A stretch of 64,000 nucleotides of DNA from positions 1 through 64,000 of the forward strand of contig NZ_RRYD01000013.1 in assembly GCF_004010095.1 (NCBI RefSeq), given 5' to 3'. Of the stretch, positions 38,440 through 47,505 are shown in pieces (the first letter of the stretch is position 1; each line of letters begins with the position of its first letter). This DNA is from Lacticaseibacillus hulanensis. GTDB lineage: Bacteria; Bacillota; Bacilli; Lactobacillales; Lactobacillaceae. The translations under genes and the position numbers were made by a program. The notes beneath the pieces are model-generated. The model was given only the letters and a program-made list of their open reading frames with translations. It had not been told where the DNA came from and ran no database searches.

Positions 38440-39130
38440 CCGTTGGTTCCTCCAACTGGTAACCAAATCCCCGAATTGTTTGCAAGTAACGTGGATTCTT
38501 CGGGTCCAGCTCCAACTTATCCCGTAAATGGCTAATCTGAATGTCCACCATCCGGGTGTTCCCGCTGAACTCTGCACCCCAGACGTTCTCTAACAGCTGT
38601 TCACGGCTAAGGGTGTGACCGGCGTTTTGCGCAAAGCAGGCAAGCAGGCGAAACTCAGTTGGCGTGAGGTCGAGCTTCCGCCCCGCGATTTCCGCCTTGT
38701 GGGCCACCGTGTCAATGCTCAGTTCACCAACATGAAGGTCCGTTACCGTGGACTTGGGCCGTTCCGCCACCCGCCGACCGATTGCCTTGATGCGCGCGAT
38801 AATTTCCCGTGGTGAAAACGGCTTGGTCACGTAATCGTCGGCACCAAGTTCAAGGCCAATGATTTTGTCCATCTCGTCGTCCTTCGCCGTCAGCATGATG
38901 ATGGGCGTGTGCACTCCGGCCTCACGCAAGCGGCGGGTCACCCCGTAACCATCAAGTTTTGGTAGCATCAAGTCAAGCAGGATGCACTGAAAATCAGTCG
39001 CCATCGCCTTTGCGACTGCCTCCTCGCCGTCAGCAGCCGTGGTCACACTGTACTGTGCCTGTTCGAGGTTGTACTGCAGCAAAGTAACAATTGCCGGCTC
39101 GTCATCAACGACCAAAATTTTGTCCATCAT
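38432..39130 (-). CDS. phoP: Response regulator PhoP (OmpR family)
   Basis: DNA-binding partner of PhoR, expected to bind the Pho box before pstS. The 232 residues have a receiver domain (acidic DDE, phospho-accepting Asp in LLDLMLPKLDG, Lys in KPFSP) and a winged-helix output domain (ELSIDTVAHK to GFGYQLE). The first ATG forms TAATG with the stop of the PDZ gene upstream; a second ATG follows at once. Confidence 0.94.
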   Translation of the reverse strand: MMDKILVVDDEPAIVTLLQYNLEQAQYSVTTAADGEEAVAKAMATDFQCILLDLMLPKLDGYGVTRRLREAGVHTPIIMLTAKDDEMDKIIGLELGADDYVTKPFSPREIIARIKAIGRRVAERPKSTVTDLHVGELSIDTVAHKAEIAGRKLDLTPTEFRLLACFAQNAGHTLSREQLLENVWGAEFSGNTRMVDIQISHLRDKLELDPKNPRYLQTIRGFGYQLEEPTDA

Positions 39131-40248
39131 TAATCCTCCTCAGGAAAAGTGATAATACCTAGCATGTGGGGCGCACCCTGGAAAATTGCGGTTTCCGCTA
39201 ATCTAATTTGACCGTCAAAACCGCGGACCCGTAATCGACAAAAGGTTCCCAGGTTCTGCGTGGCCGCGTACAGCGCTGCGCGGGTGGGAACATCCTGACC
39301 GTTGCACTGCAGGATTGTGTCACCGCGGCGCAAGTGCATCTTCGCTGCGGGCGTGTCCGGCAAGATGGCCACAATCCGGACCCCACCAACCGCCGCGCTG
39401 AGAACTGGCCGCTGAAAACGGGCCAGCATGCACATGAGCCAGCCAAAAACGCTAATCTCGGCAACCATTAGGAGAATCATCCCCGGATGCAATTGTAGTG
39501 TCTGGCCCATAATCCCGAGTGCTAGGGTCAAAACACCCACTATGCCAAGAACCCAGGTATCACGCCGCAAAATACCCGTCGCTTCTGGCTCACGGTGCCG
39601 CATGCCAATCCCCATAAAAATTGGCATGAGCGTCAGCGCCATCTGCACACCGCCGATATTCAGGTGCGGCCACCAACTGAGATTCGGAGCGAAACTAACC
39701 GGCATTGGGACAATCAGCGGCAACCACACGCGTTGCTGAATCAGGTACTGCACCCACGTGCGCCCGTGTCGATCAAACAACTTCGGCGAATTATGGACCG
39801 GTAACAGTTTGTCCACCAGTGCCTCCAGTATTGCGAGGCACCCAACCAGGATGGCGAAGTTGGTGCTCCAACTTCCAAGCGGCATCTGGGGCAGGTTCAA
39901 GCTGAGCCAGATTTTGGCGGGCACGAGCGCAATAATGAGGCCCGTTGTCCCAAGGAGCACCGGCATGAACGCGGGCATGAACGCCAACGCGGTGCTGAAC
40001 GTGCCGAGTGCGAGCACAATCAGCGGGTGCAAGGTGAGGCGAAACCCAATCAACAATGCACTAAGCACAATTGCCGGAATTAGTCCCAGCAACCAGTAAC
40101 GGGGATTCTCAACCGTCTCGGGCAAAACCGCCATCCGAAACTGGCTGCGCTCGCGTTGCACCCGGTGGCTAGCCATTTGCATGGTCAAAAGGCCCACCAA
40201 AACGGTCGCCAAGATAAAAACTATTACGGTTAAAGATGCAGCGTTCAC
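39130..40248 (-). CDS. MinJ-like multi-pass membrane protein with PDZ domain
   Basis: A 372-residue protein with about seven or eight membrane spans (from residue 6 to 285) and a C-terminal PDZ domain (about 290-360, with VRIVAILPDTPAAKMHLRRG). In Bacillus, MinJ (YvjD) has this make-up, bridges DivIVA and MinD, and is encoded near ftsEX; ftsEX is the neighbour here too. GTG start with ttggagg. Co-transcribed with phoP by overlap. The MinJ assignment rests on architecture and neighbourhood; another PDZ role is possible. Confidence 0.7.
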   Translation of the reverse strand: MNAASLTVIVFILATVLVGLLTMQMASHRVQRERSQFRMAVLPETVENPRYWLLGLIPAIVLSALLIGFRLTLHPLIVLALGTFSTALAFMPAFMPVLLGTTGLIIALVPAKIWLSLNLPQMPLGSWSTNFAILVGCLAILEALVDKLLPVHNSPKLFDRHGRTWVQYLIQQRVWLPLIVPMPVSFAPNLSWWPHLNIGGVQMALTLMPIFMGIGMRHREPEATGILRRDTWVLGIVGVLTLALGIMGQTLQLHPGMILLMVAEISVFGWLMCMLARFQRPVLSAAVGGVRIVAILPDTPAAKMHLRRGDTILQCNGQDVPTRAALYAATQNLGTFCRLRVRGFDGQIRLAETAIFQGAPHMLGIITFPEED

Positions 40249-40280
40249 GGCCAGGCCTCCAAAGAAGAATTTCTGTTTAC

Positions 40281-40286
40281 AGTATA
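40281..40286 (-). promoter_or_regulatory. Possible -10 for the PDZ-phoP-phoR unit
   Basis: Minus-strand TATACT, 33 bases before the GTG start; no strong -35 is seen. Confidence 0.45.
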
Positions 40287-40402
40287 ACAGTTAGGGTCTT
40301 CGATACGGTAGCAGTTGGCCCAAAAATCATTCAATCCATCCCTACCCAATTGGTGTTCGCCCATTCACACTTCAACAGTCGCTGGGGATAACTTTACCCA
40401 TA

Positions 40403-40462
40403 ATAAAAACACCAAACGGGCCACCGTCTGGCTTTCGCCGGGGGTAATCCATTTGGTGTTTA
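40403..40462 (-). terminator. Terminator of ftsEX
   Basis: Stem aaacaccaaatgg / ccgtttggtgttt around a partly paired GC-rich loop, then a T-rich tract on the minus strand, next to the ftsX stop codon. Confidence 0.85.
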
Positions 40463-40465
40463 GAG

Positions 40466-41353
40466 TTAGATTTTAAGGAAACGACGCATCGAAACAACAG
40501 AACCAATGGCCCCAATCACGATACCAATTACCGCAAGCAGAAGATCAATCCAAACTAGGAATGGCATCACTGGGTAGAGTGAGAATCCGTTGCTGGCTTC
40601 ACTAATATTCATCGCGTTGTAAGCAACCTTGTACGCAATGTCGACGAATACCATTGGGATAATTGACCCGAGCAACCCGGTCCAAGCACCTTCAAGCAGG
40701 AATGGCCAACGAATGTAACTGTTGGTTGCCCCAACTAGCCGCATAACCCCAATTTCTTCGCGACGAGATAGAATCGTGATGCGAATTGTGTTGCTAATCA
40801 GGAAGACTGCCAGGAACAGCAACAGAACGGTGAAGCCAAGGCCCCAGTTCCGCACTCCATCGACGTACTTGAACAGCTTCCGGGCGGTCCGACCACCGTA
40901 AGAGGCGTCACTCACGTTATCGAGCTTAGCCGCCTTTTTAGCAATCCGCATCGTGGCACTTGGGCTCTTGGTTTCAACAATGAACACGTCATTGAGTGGA
41001 TTTTCATCCCCCTTGAACATCTTCCATTGTGAACCATACCCACTCACAATTGTGTTGAGCTCGGTGGACTTGGACCGGTACGTTACCTTGGTCACGCTGG
41101 ACAAGTCCTTAAGTTCCTTACGTAGCTTGTCTTTTTTCTTCTGGTTAACGTTACGGTCAACGTACACGCGCACCTGAACGTCATTTTCAACCTGCTGACT
41201 AATCCGGTTACCATTGAACAAGATTGCCATAAAGATGCCGACCAGAAGCAGTGTCACGGTGACAGCGGAAACAGCCGCCACACTCATCCAACCATTCCGG
41301 CGCAGACTCTTCAGGCTGTCGCTAATGTGTCGCTTAATTACTTCAGTCTTCAA
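40466..41353 (-). CDS. ftsX: Cell-division ABC transporter permease FtsX
   Basis: Membrane partner of FtsE; in Bacillus and streptococci FtsEX activates septal wall hydrolases from inside the cell. The 295 residues have an N-terminal span (about 23-45), an extracellular domain (about 50-160) and three C-terminal spans. No ATG or GTG fits: the start is taken as TTG at 41353, inside the last codons of ftsE, with aaggggg 9 bases upstream, giving MKTEVIKRHISDSLKSL. This 11-base overlap implies tight coupling. Confidence 0.92.
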   Translation of the reverse strand: MKTEVIKRHISDSLKSLRRNGWMSVAAVSAVTVTLLLVGIFMAILFNGNRISQQVENDVQVRVYVDRNVNQKKKDKLRKELKDLSSVTKVTYRSKSTELNTIVSGYGSQWKMFKGDENPLNDVFIVETKSPSATMRIAKKAAKLDNVSDASYGGRTARKLFKYVDGVRNWGLGFTVLLLFLAVFLISNTIRITILSRREEIGVMRLVGATNSYIRWPFLLEGAWTGLLGSIIPMVFVDIAYKVAYNAMNISEASNGFSLYPVMPFLVWIDLLLAVIGIVIGAIGSVVSMRRFLKI

Positions 41354-42029
41354 CGCCGTATGCCCCCTTCTTTTCGTCACGCACAATGTTCCCACCGGCA
41401 ATTTCAATCACACGGTGCTGACGGCTGTTAACCACGTCGCGATTGTGCGTTGCCATGATGATGGTGGTGTCTTGATCATTGATTTTTTCGATGATGTCCA
41501 TGATTTCATCACTAGTATCTGGGTCCAGATTCCCGGTTGGTTCGTCCGCAATCAGAACCTTGGGCTTGTTTACGATTGCCCGCGCAATTGCGACACGCTG
41601 CTGTTCCCCACCGGACAGTTCACTTGGAAAACGGCGCACCTTGGTTTCCAGTCCGACCTGGCGCAACACATCAAGCACACGGGGCTTAATCTCGGCATCG
41701 GTCTTTTCGATTACCTGCATCGCGTACGCAACGTTTTCAAAAATGGTTAAGCGTGGCAAGAGCTTGAAGTCTTGGAACACAATGCCCATTTCCCGACGCA
41801 AATATGGCACTTCGCTTGGCTTCATGGTTGAGTAATCAAAATTATTGAACACGATGTTCCCCGTGGTGGGGGTTAGCTGGTGGTAAAGCATCTTGATGAA
41901 TGTGGACTTACCAGCACCAGATGGTCCGATGACGTACACAAATTCACCTTGATCGATATCGAGGGTTATCCCCTTAATTCCCGGTACCCCATTATCATAC
42001 GTTTTAGTTACATCCTTGATGGAAATCAT
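41343..42029 (-). CDS. ftsE: Cell-division ATP-binding protein FtsE
   Basis: ABC ATPase of the FtsEX complex. The 228 residues show Walker A GPSGAGKST, signature LSGGEQQR, Walker B VLIADEPTGNLDPD and the FtsE-typical FENVAYAMQV. ATG after aaggagat. Follows prfB by about 95 bases with no terminator. Confidence 0.96.
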   Translation of the reverse strand: MISIKDVTKTYDNGVPGIKGITLDIDQGEFVYVIGPSGAGKSTFIKMLYHQLTPTTGNIVFNNFDYSTMKPSEVPYLRREMGIVFQDFKLLPRLTIFENVAYAMQVIEKTDAEIKPRVLDVLRQVGLETKVRRFPSELSGGEQQRVAIARAIVNKPKVLIADEPTGNLDPDTSDEIMDIIEKINDQDTTIIMATHNRDVVNSRQHRVIEIAGGNIVRDEKKGAYGVED

Positions 42030-42124
42030 TGATATATCTCCTTAAATTCCGCATTTAGTTGAATTCTAGCTTTAGACCCGGTGGGTGGTAACTCCATTTC
42101 GCCCAAAAAACAAATATTTCTCAG

Positions 42125-43241
42125 TTATTCCGGGTTCTTCTGGCCCAACTGCCACTGCAGGTAAGCGTAGATAAACGGGTTCAAATCCCCATCCATCACG
42201 GCCTGACCGTTACCAGTTTCGTAGTTAGTCCGGTGATCTTTGACCATCGTGTACGGGTAGAAAACATAGGACCGAATCTGTGAGCCGAAGCCGTTATCAA
42301 GCTGGACACCCTTAATCTCGGCCGCTCGTTTTGCTTGTGCTTCCTGTTCACGCTGATAAAGCTTTGCCTTGAGCATGCTGAGCGCGGTCGCCTTGTTTTG
42401 GAACTGTGACCGTTCAGCCTGACTCGACGTGACAATTCCCGTTGGTATGTGAATCAGACGCACGGCGGAACTGGTTTTGTTGATGTGCTGGCCACCCGCA
42501 CCACTACTGCGGAAAACCTCCATCTTAATGTCATCCCAAGAGACATCAATATCGATTGAATTGTCCAGTTCAGGCATCACATCAACCGAGGCAAAGCTCG
42601 TGTGGCGCCGTCCCGCGGCATCAAACGGCGAAATCCGGACCAACCGGTGGACTCCCCGCTCGCTGCGCAGCATACCGTATGCGTTAGTACCGTTAATCAG
42701 CAGGGTCACACTCTTCAGTCCCGCTTCGTCACCGGCCAAATAGTCGGCAACTTCAACCTTGAATCCATTTTGTTCGGCCCACCGCTGGTACATGCGCATC
42801 AGCATCGCGCCCCAGTCCTGGGCTTCGGTACCCCCGGCCCCCGGGTGAATTTCGAGGATGGCATTATTGGCATCATACGGCTCCGACAGCAACAAGTTCA
42901 GCTCGTACCGCTGCATTTCGTCCTGCAACTTCTTGAGCCCCGCTTCTGTTTCGGCCTGCAACTGCTCGTCGGGTTCTTCCTGAAGTAGTTCAAAGGAGAC
43001 CTCTAACTCATCGAGTGCGTCCTTCAGCTCATAGAAGGCGTCGTGTTTGGCCTTGAGTGCGTTATTGGCATCGATGACCTTCTGGGCCGCCTGCTGGTCA
43101 TTCCAAAAATCTGGTTCGGCCATTTGGTGCTCATTCAGGGCGATTTGTTCGTTCAGACCATCGAGGTCAAAGCGACCCCCTGAACTGCTGTATTTTGGTG
43201 CTAATCTCAGCAAGAGCCGAGCGAATCTGACTAAATTCCAT
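42125..43241 (-). CDS. prfB: Peptide chain release factor 2, with programmed +1 frameshift
   Basis: Releases peptides at UGA and UAA codons. Translation starts at ATG 43241 and reads 24 codons (MEFSQIRSALAEIS...) to an in-frame TGA at 43169-43167. The sequence AGGGGG-TCG-CTT-TGA-C is the classical RF2 frameshift site, with an internal Shine-Dalgarno, slippery CTT and stop. A +1 shift gives ...GSL-DLDGLNEQ and a 371-residue protein. The GGQ release motif (GAGGQHINKT) is present. The shift lets low RF2 levels raise RF2 synthesis. Confidence 0.97.
43167..43180 (-). promoter_or_regulatory. prfB frameshift signal
   Basis: Minus-strand AGGGGGTCGCTTTGAC (from 43181 to 43166): Shine-Dalgarno-like AGGGGG three bases before the slippery CTT and the in-frame TGA. 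Matches the conserved bacterial RF2 recoding site. Confidence 0.93.
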
Positions 43242-43468
43242 TTTGTTCCCTTCTTCAGTTAAGAGTAAACGCGGTTAAATTCCGCAAAGTATTTATTATT
43301 GATAAGCATAGTTTACGCGTAGAACATTACGGTTAGAGCACGCGTCTATATCATAAGTGTAACATCTGCATGAAAGAGGGCAAATTCACCCCCCGCAAAC
43401 TCGACAACTCGCCAGCCTACAAGCCAAGTCGCACCAGCTCTGACGGCGAATTGTTAAAAACTTTAAAA

Positions 43469-43520
43469 AAATAGGAAACGCAATTCACCCCCGGGCGGAG
43501 TGGTTCACGTTTCCTATTCG
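43469..43520 (-). terminator. Terminator of secA
   Basis: Stem aataggaaacg / cgtttcctatt followed by a T-run on the minus strand, beside the secA stop codon. Confidence 0.88.
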
Positions 43521-43522
43521 TC

Positions 43523-45886
43523 TTAACGCCGGATGTTCTGCCGAATCTCGGCCTTCATGAACAGACGCGTCGTGTTGTCATCGATTGCCGCAATCATTTC
43601 TTCAAACATGCGGTAACCTTCTTCTTGGTACTCAACCAGTGGGTTCATCTGGCCGTAACCACGAAGCCCGATGGATTGGCGCAGCTGGTCCATTGCGTCG
43701 ATGTGATCGGTCCAGAGGGAGTCAACCACACGCAGAATAACGACCTTTTCAAATTCCAGCATCTGCTGTGGATCGTTCAGCCGCTTCTCCTTGCTGTCAA
43801 AGTTCTGGTTAACCAGATCCATGAGGAGTGCCTTGATTTCTTCAGGCGTTTTGCCGTTCAAATCTTCAGCCTTGAACTTGTCTTCACCAACCATGTTGGC
43901 CAAAACGTAATCACTGATGGCTTCCAGGTTCCATTCGGATTCCTTGCCCTGTGTGTGCATGTTGACGATTCGGTCTACGGTCCGTTCAATCATGGCAAAG
44001 AGCACAGCCTTCAGGTCACTGGTTTCGTTAATCACCTGCTGCCGCTGCTTGTAGATAACTTCACGCTGTTCACGCATCACGTCATCGTACTGCAGCGTCT
44101 GCTTACGGGTGTCGTAGTTGTTACCTTCAACCCGCTTCTGCGCAGATTCAACCTGCCGGCTAACCATGTGGGACTTAATCACTTGATCTTCGTCGTCGAC
44201 ACGAAGCCGTTCAAGCACCGCCTTGATGCGGTCGGAACCGAAACGCTTCATCAGGTCATCTTCAAGTGACAGGTAGAACTGGGTCAAACCAGGGTCACCT
44301 TGCCGTCCAGAACGGCCACGCAGCTGGTTATCAATCCGTCGCGATTCGTGACGTTCGGTCCCCAAAACTGCGAGCCCGCCTAATTCCTTGACGCCAGGGC
44401 CAAGTTTAATATCGGTCCCACGACCAGCCATGTTCGTCGCGATGGTAACGGCGCCACGCTGACCGGCGTTCATAACGATTTCGGCTTCCTTGAAGTGGTT
44501 CTTAGCGTTCAGCACGGTGTGCGGAATCTGCCGTTCATCCAGCAATTCACTCAGCCGTTCGCTAGATTCAATCGCAACGGTCCCAACCAGAACTGGCTGG
44601 CCCGCTTCGTGCCGGCGTTCAATGTCATCAGCAACCGCGTTGAACTTGCTTTCAAGCGTTGGGTAGAGCACATCTGGTTCGTCCACACGTGCAATTGGCT
44701 TGTTCGTTGGGATGGAGGTAACTTCCATGTTGTAGATTTCGCGGAATTCTTCCTGCTCGGTCTTGGCCGTCCCGGTCATCCCCGAAAGCTTGTCGTACAT
44801 CCGGAAGTAGTTTTGGTACGTGATGTTCGCCATTGTCTGGCTTTCATCCTGAATCTCGACGCCTTCCTTGGCTTCAATGGCTTGGTGCAGGCCGTCGGAG
44901 TAACGCCGGCCTTCCATAGCACGTCCGGTGAACTGGTCGACAATCAGAACCTCGCCGTCAGTTACCATGTAATCAATGTCCTTGAGCATAATGTAGTTTG
45001 CCCGCAGAGCCTGATCCAAGTGGTGGGTCAGCGCCGTGTTTTCGGTGTCGTACAGGTTAGCAAGACCAAAGTTCTTTTCAGCCTTCTTAATCCCACTTTC
45101 GGTGAGGCTAGCCGTCTTGGTTGGCCAGTCAATCTTGTAGTCTTCCTCTTCCTTAAGCGTCTTGACGAACCGGTCAGCACGAATGTACAAACCAGTTGAC
45201 TGCTGAGCACCACCGGAAATAATCAGTGGGGTCCGCGCTTCATCAATCAGGATAGAGTCAACTTCATCGACAACAGCATAGTGCAATTCGCGCTGCACCA
45301 TCTGCTCCTTGTAAACAACCATGTTGTCACGCAGGTAATCAAACCCGAGTTCGGAGTTGGTTGAGTACGTGATGTCACAGTTGTAGGCTTCACGCTTTTC
45401 GTCACTGCTCAGTGAGGAAACGTTCAGGCCAACTGACAACCCGAGCCAGTTGTACAGTTCACCCATTTCGGTAGCGTCACGGGTGCTCAGGTATTCGTTA
45501 ACCGTCACAACGTGGACACCCTTACCGGCAAGTGCGTTGAGGTAAACGGGCATCGTACAGGTCAAGGTCTTACCTTCACCAGTCCGCATCTCCGCAATGT
45601 TACCTTCGTGGAGCGTAATCCCACCGATAATCTGAACCCGGAATGGAAAAAGCCCCAGCACGCGTTTGGCACCCTCACGCGCAACGGCGAACGCCTCGGG
45701 CAAAATATCGTCGAGGGTTTCCCCATTCTGCAAACGTGCCTTGAATTCTGGTGTCTTTGCCTGTAATTCTTCATCACTTAATGCTGCATATTCATCTTCA
45801 TATGATTGGACCTTGTCGGCGATTTTGCCGAGTCGGCGTACTTCGCGGTCGTCACTTTCGACCCATTTACGTAACAAGTTAGCCAT
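43523..45886 (-). CDS. secA: Preprotein translocase ATPase SecA
   Basis: Motor that drives unfolded preproteins through SecYEG. The 787 residues show Walker A MRTGEGKT (about 102), [13 protein letters not shown], the helicase-like [13 protein letters not shown] and [11 protein letters not shown]. The C-terminal zinc-binding tail found in many SecA proteins is absent: the protein ends ...[12 protein letters not shown]. That tail is also missing from other lactobacilli. ATG after ggggaagg. Confidence 0.97.
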   Translation of the reverse strand: MANLLRKWVESDDREVRRLGKIADKVQSYEDEYAALSDEELQAKTPEFKARLQNGETLDDILPEAFAVAREGAKRVLGLFPFRVQIIGGITLHEGNIAEMRTGEGKTLTCTMPVYLNALAGKGVHVVTVNEYLSTRDATEMGELYNWLGLSVGLNVSSLSSDEKREAYNCDITYSTNSELGFDYLRDNMVVYKEQMVQRELHYAVVDEVDSILIDEARTPLIISGGAQQSTGLYIRADRFVKTLKEEEDYKIDWPTKTASLTESGIKKAEKNFGLANLYDTENTALTHHLDQALRANYIMLKDIDYMVTDGEVLIVDQFTGRAMEGRRYSDGLHQAIEAKEGVEIQDESQTMANITYQNYFRMYDKLSGMTGTAKTEQEEFREIYNMEVTSIPTNKPIARVDEPDVLYPTLESKFNAVADDIERRHEAGQPVLVGTVAIESSERLSELLDERQIPHTVLNAKNHFKEAEIVMNAGQRGAVTIATNMAGRGTDIKLGPGVKELGGLAVLGTERHESRRIDNQLRGRSGRQGDPGLTQFYLSLEDDLMKRFGSDRIKAVLERLRVDDEDQVIKSHMVSRQVESAQKRVEGNNYDTRKQTLQYDDVMREQREVIYKQRQQVINETSDLKAVLFAMIERTVDRIVNMHTQGKESEWNLEAISDYVLANMVGEDKFKAEDLNGKTPEEIKALLMDLVNQNFDSKEKRLNDPQQMLEFEKVVILRVVDSLWTDHIDAMDQLRQSIGLRGYGQMNPLVEYQEEGYRMFEEMIAAIDDNTTRLFMKAEIRQNIRR

Positions 45887-46126
45887 GTAGTTGATCCTTC
45901 CCCTGCACCGCTGTTTCTGTGTGCAATATCCTTACTATTCTATCATAATTCACTGTTATCAACAGCCCCAACCCAATTTGTTGGCAAAAAGCCGTTGTCA
46001 TGCGTTTTCTGGCGTATATGTAGGCCCATTGACGCCACTTCATGTTCAGATTCTAATATATATGTGGAAAAAATTCAAAAAAATTAGAAAATCAAGACAC
46101 CAATTGGCAATTGTAAAGTTAAAAAC

Positions 46127-46163
46127 ATAAAAAAGTGGCGCCGATTACCGGCGCCACTTCTGA
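46127..46163 (-). terminator. Terminator of hpf
   Basis: Stem agtggcgccg / cggcgccact with a 5-base loop and a T-run on the minus strand. Confidence 0.9.
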
Positions 46164-46173
46164 TTAATCCATA

Positions 46174-46731
46174 TTATTCGTCTGTCTCGATGAGGCCGTA
46201 ACGCCCATCACGACGACGGTAAACGATGCTTGTGCCGTTGGTTTCTGCATCCTCGAAGATGAAGAAGTTGTGGCCCAGCATGTCCATCTGTAAAATTGCT
46301 TCCTGTGAATCCATTGGCTTAAGGGAAACACGCTTGGTCCGAACAACGGTCAGGTCTGGGGTTTCAACTTCATCTGAACCATCAGCTGCACCGGTTGGCG
46401 CGGTGGTGAATTCAGGGAAGCCCTTCTCGCGTGACTTACGGTTAATCTTGGTCTTGAACTTCCGAATCTGACGTTCAAGCTTGTCGGTAACCAAATCAAC
46501 GGATGCATACAGATCGGGGCTGGTTTCCTCTGCGCGTAACGTGATGAATGGCATTGGAATCGTTACTTCAACCTTGGCGTTCTTATTCGTGTACACCTTC
46601 AAGTTGACGTGTGCAATCGCCTGAGTGGAATCTGCGAAGTACTTGTTCAACTTGCTGATTCGCTTCTCAACGTAACTCCGGATTGCGTCGGTGACCTCGA
46701 TGTTCTCACCACGGACATTGTAAGTAAGCAT
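46174..46731 (-). CDS. hpf: Long-form ribosome hibernation promoting factor
   Basis: Binds the 30S decoding region in stationary phase and joins 70S ribosomes into inactive 100S dimers. The 185 residues comprise an N-terminal S30AE domain (about 1-100), a linker and a C-terminal dimerisation domain (about 128-183, VRTKRVSLKPMDSQEAI), the long form usual in Bacillota. ATG after ggggagaag. Own strong promoter and terminator. Its place just before secA is conserved in the order. Confidence 0.96.
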   Translation of the reverse strand: MLTYNVRGENIEVTDAIRSYVEKRISKLNKYFADSTQAIAHVNLKVYTNKNAKVEVTIPMPFITLRAEETSPDLYASVDLVTDKLERQIRKFKTKINRKSREKGFPEFTTAPTGAADGSDEVETPDLTVVRTKRVSLKPMDSQEAILQMDMLGHNFFIFEDAETNGTSIVYRRRDGRYGLIETDE

Positions 46732-46778
46732 AAAACTTCTCCCCTTTCCGGTAACAGGAAGTTTTCTTCCTTGACCTA

Positions 46779-46807
46779 ATTATACTAAGACCCCGTTCGG
46801 AATACAA
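46779..46807 (-). promoter_or_regulatory. Predicted hpf promoter
   Basis: Minus-strand -35 TTGTAT (46802-46807), 17-bp spacer, perfect -10 TATAAT (46779-46784), 47 bases before hpf. Confidence 0.8.
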
Positions 46808-46827
46808 ACGTTTTCACAAATTCTTTG

Positions 46828-47505
46828 TTACCGAATGAGCGAGCGGGAAATAACTTTTCCCTTATAGCCCGCCGTCAGTATTGCTGCCGCGGCGTGGTGG
46901 AGAGTTCTTCCCGTCGTGTACAAATCATCAAGCAGACAAATCCGGTCAAACTTGGCCATTTCTTCCTTGGTGGCCACGCAGCGAAAACTTTGCGGTGTTT
47001 TCAGCCGCGCCGCCCGATTCTTCTTGGCCTGGGGCATCTGCGTATTGTCCTTGACCAACCACTCACGCAGCGGCAGCGGTGCAAAAAGCCCCAGTACAGG
47101 ATCAAACCCGCGTTCAGCGAAGTGTCCCGCCTCCGTTGTCAGCGGCACAAACGCACATCCTCGCATCTGCATAAACTGAACGATGTCACTCGCAAAGCTA
47201 TCGCGCAGGTTGTAGTCGCCAATTCCCTTATAACGTTCAATCCAGTCTTTCATCGCGTCGTTGTACGTAAACAGCCCCCGATTCTGCAATACCGGTTCGT
47301 CCATCTTGCGCCACCGCATGCAGTCCCGGCACCTGCCATCAACATCGGCCCGGCCGCAATCCTGGCAGCAGTGTGCCTGATCAATCCGGTCAAAAGCTTG
47401 CCGGCATTGATTACAGAGCGTCGCCTTCACCAAGGGGCGCAGCGAGATGAGTGCCGTAAGCGACGGCTGGGTGAATAATAGTTGGCCGCAGCGTCGACAA
47501 TTCAT
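46828..47505 (-). CDS. comFC: ComFC-like phosphoribosyltransferase-fold competence protein
   Basis: Late competence protein needed for DNA uptake in Bacillus and streptococci. The 225 residues have an N-terminal zinc-finger-like region (CRRCGQ, CNQC, CQDC, CRDC) and a C-terminal PRTase fold with ICLLDDLYTTGRTLHHAA. Its ATG overlaps the comFA stop (ATGA). Whether this strain becomes competent cannot be judged here. Confidence 0.9.
   Translation of the reverse strand: MNCRRCGQLLFTQPSLTALISLRPLVKATLCNQCRQAFDRIDQAHCCQDCGRADVDGRCRDCMRWRKMDEPVLQNRGLFTYNDAMKDWIERYKGIGDYNLRDSFASDIVQFMQMRGCAFVPLTTEAGHFAERGFDPVLGLFAPLPLREWLVKDNTQMPQAKKNRAARLKTPQSFRCVATKEEMAKFDRICLLDDLYTTGRTLHHAAAAILTAGYKGKVISRSLIR

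Noticed and set aside
43167-43169. TGA in prfB as a disabling mutation
   Set aside because: It lies in the classical recoding context with an internal Shine-Dalgarno and CTT slippery codon.
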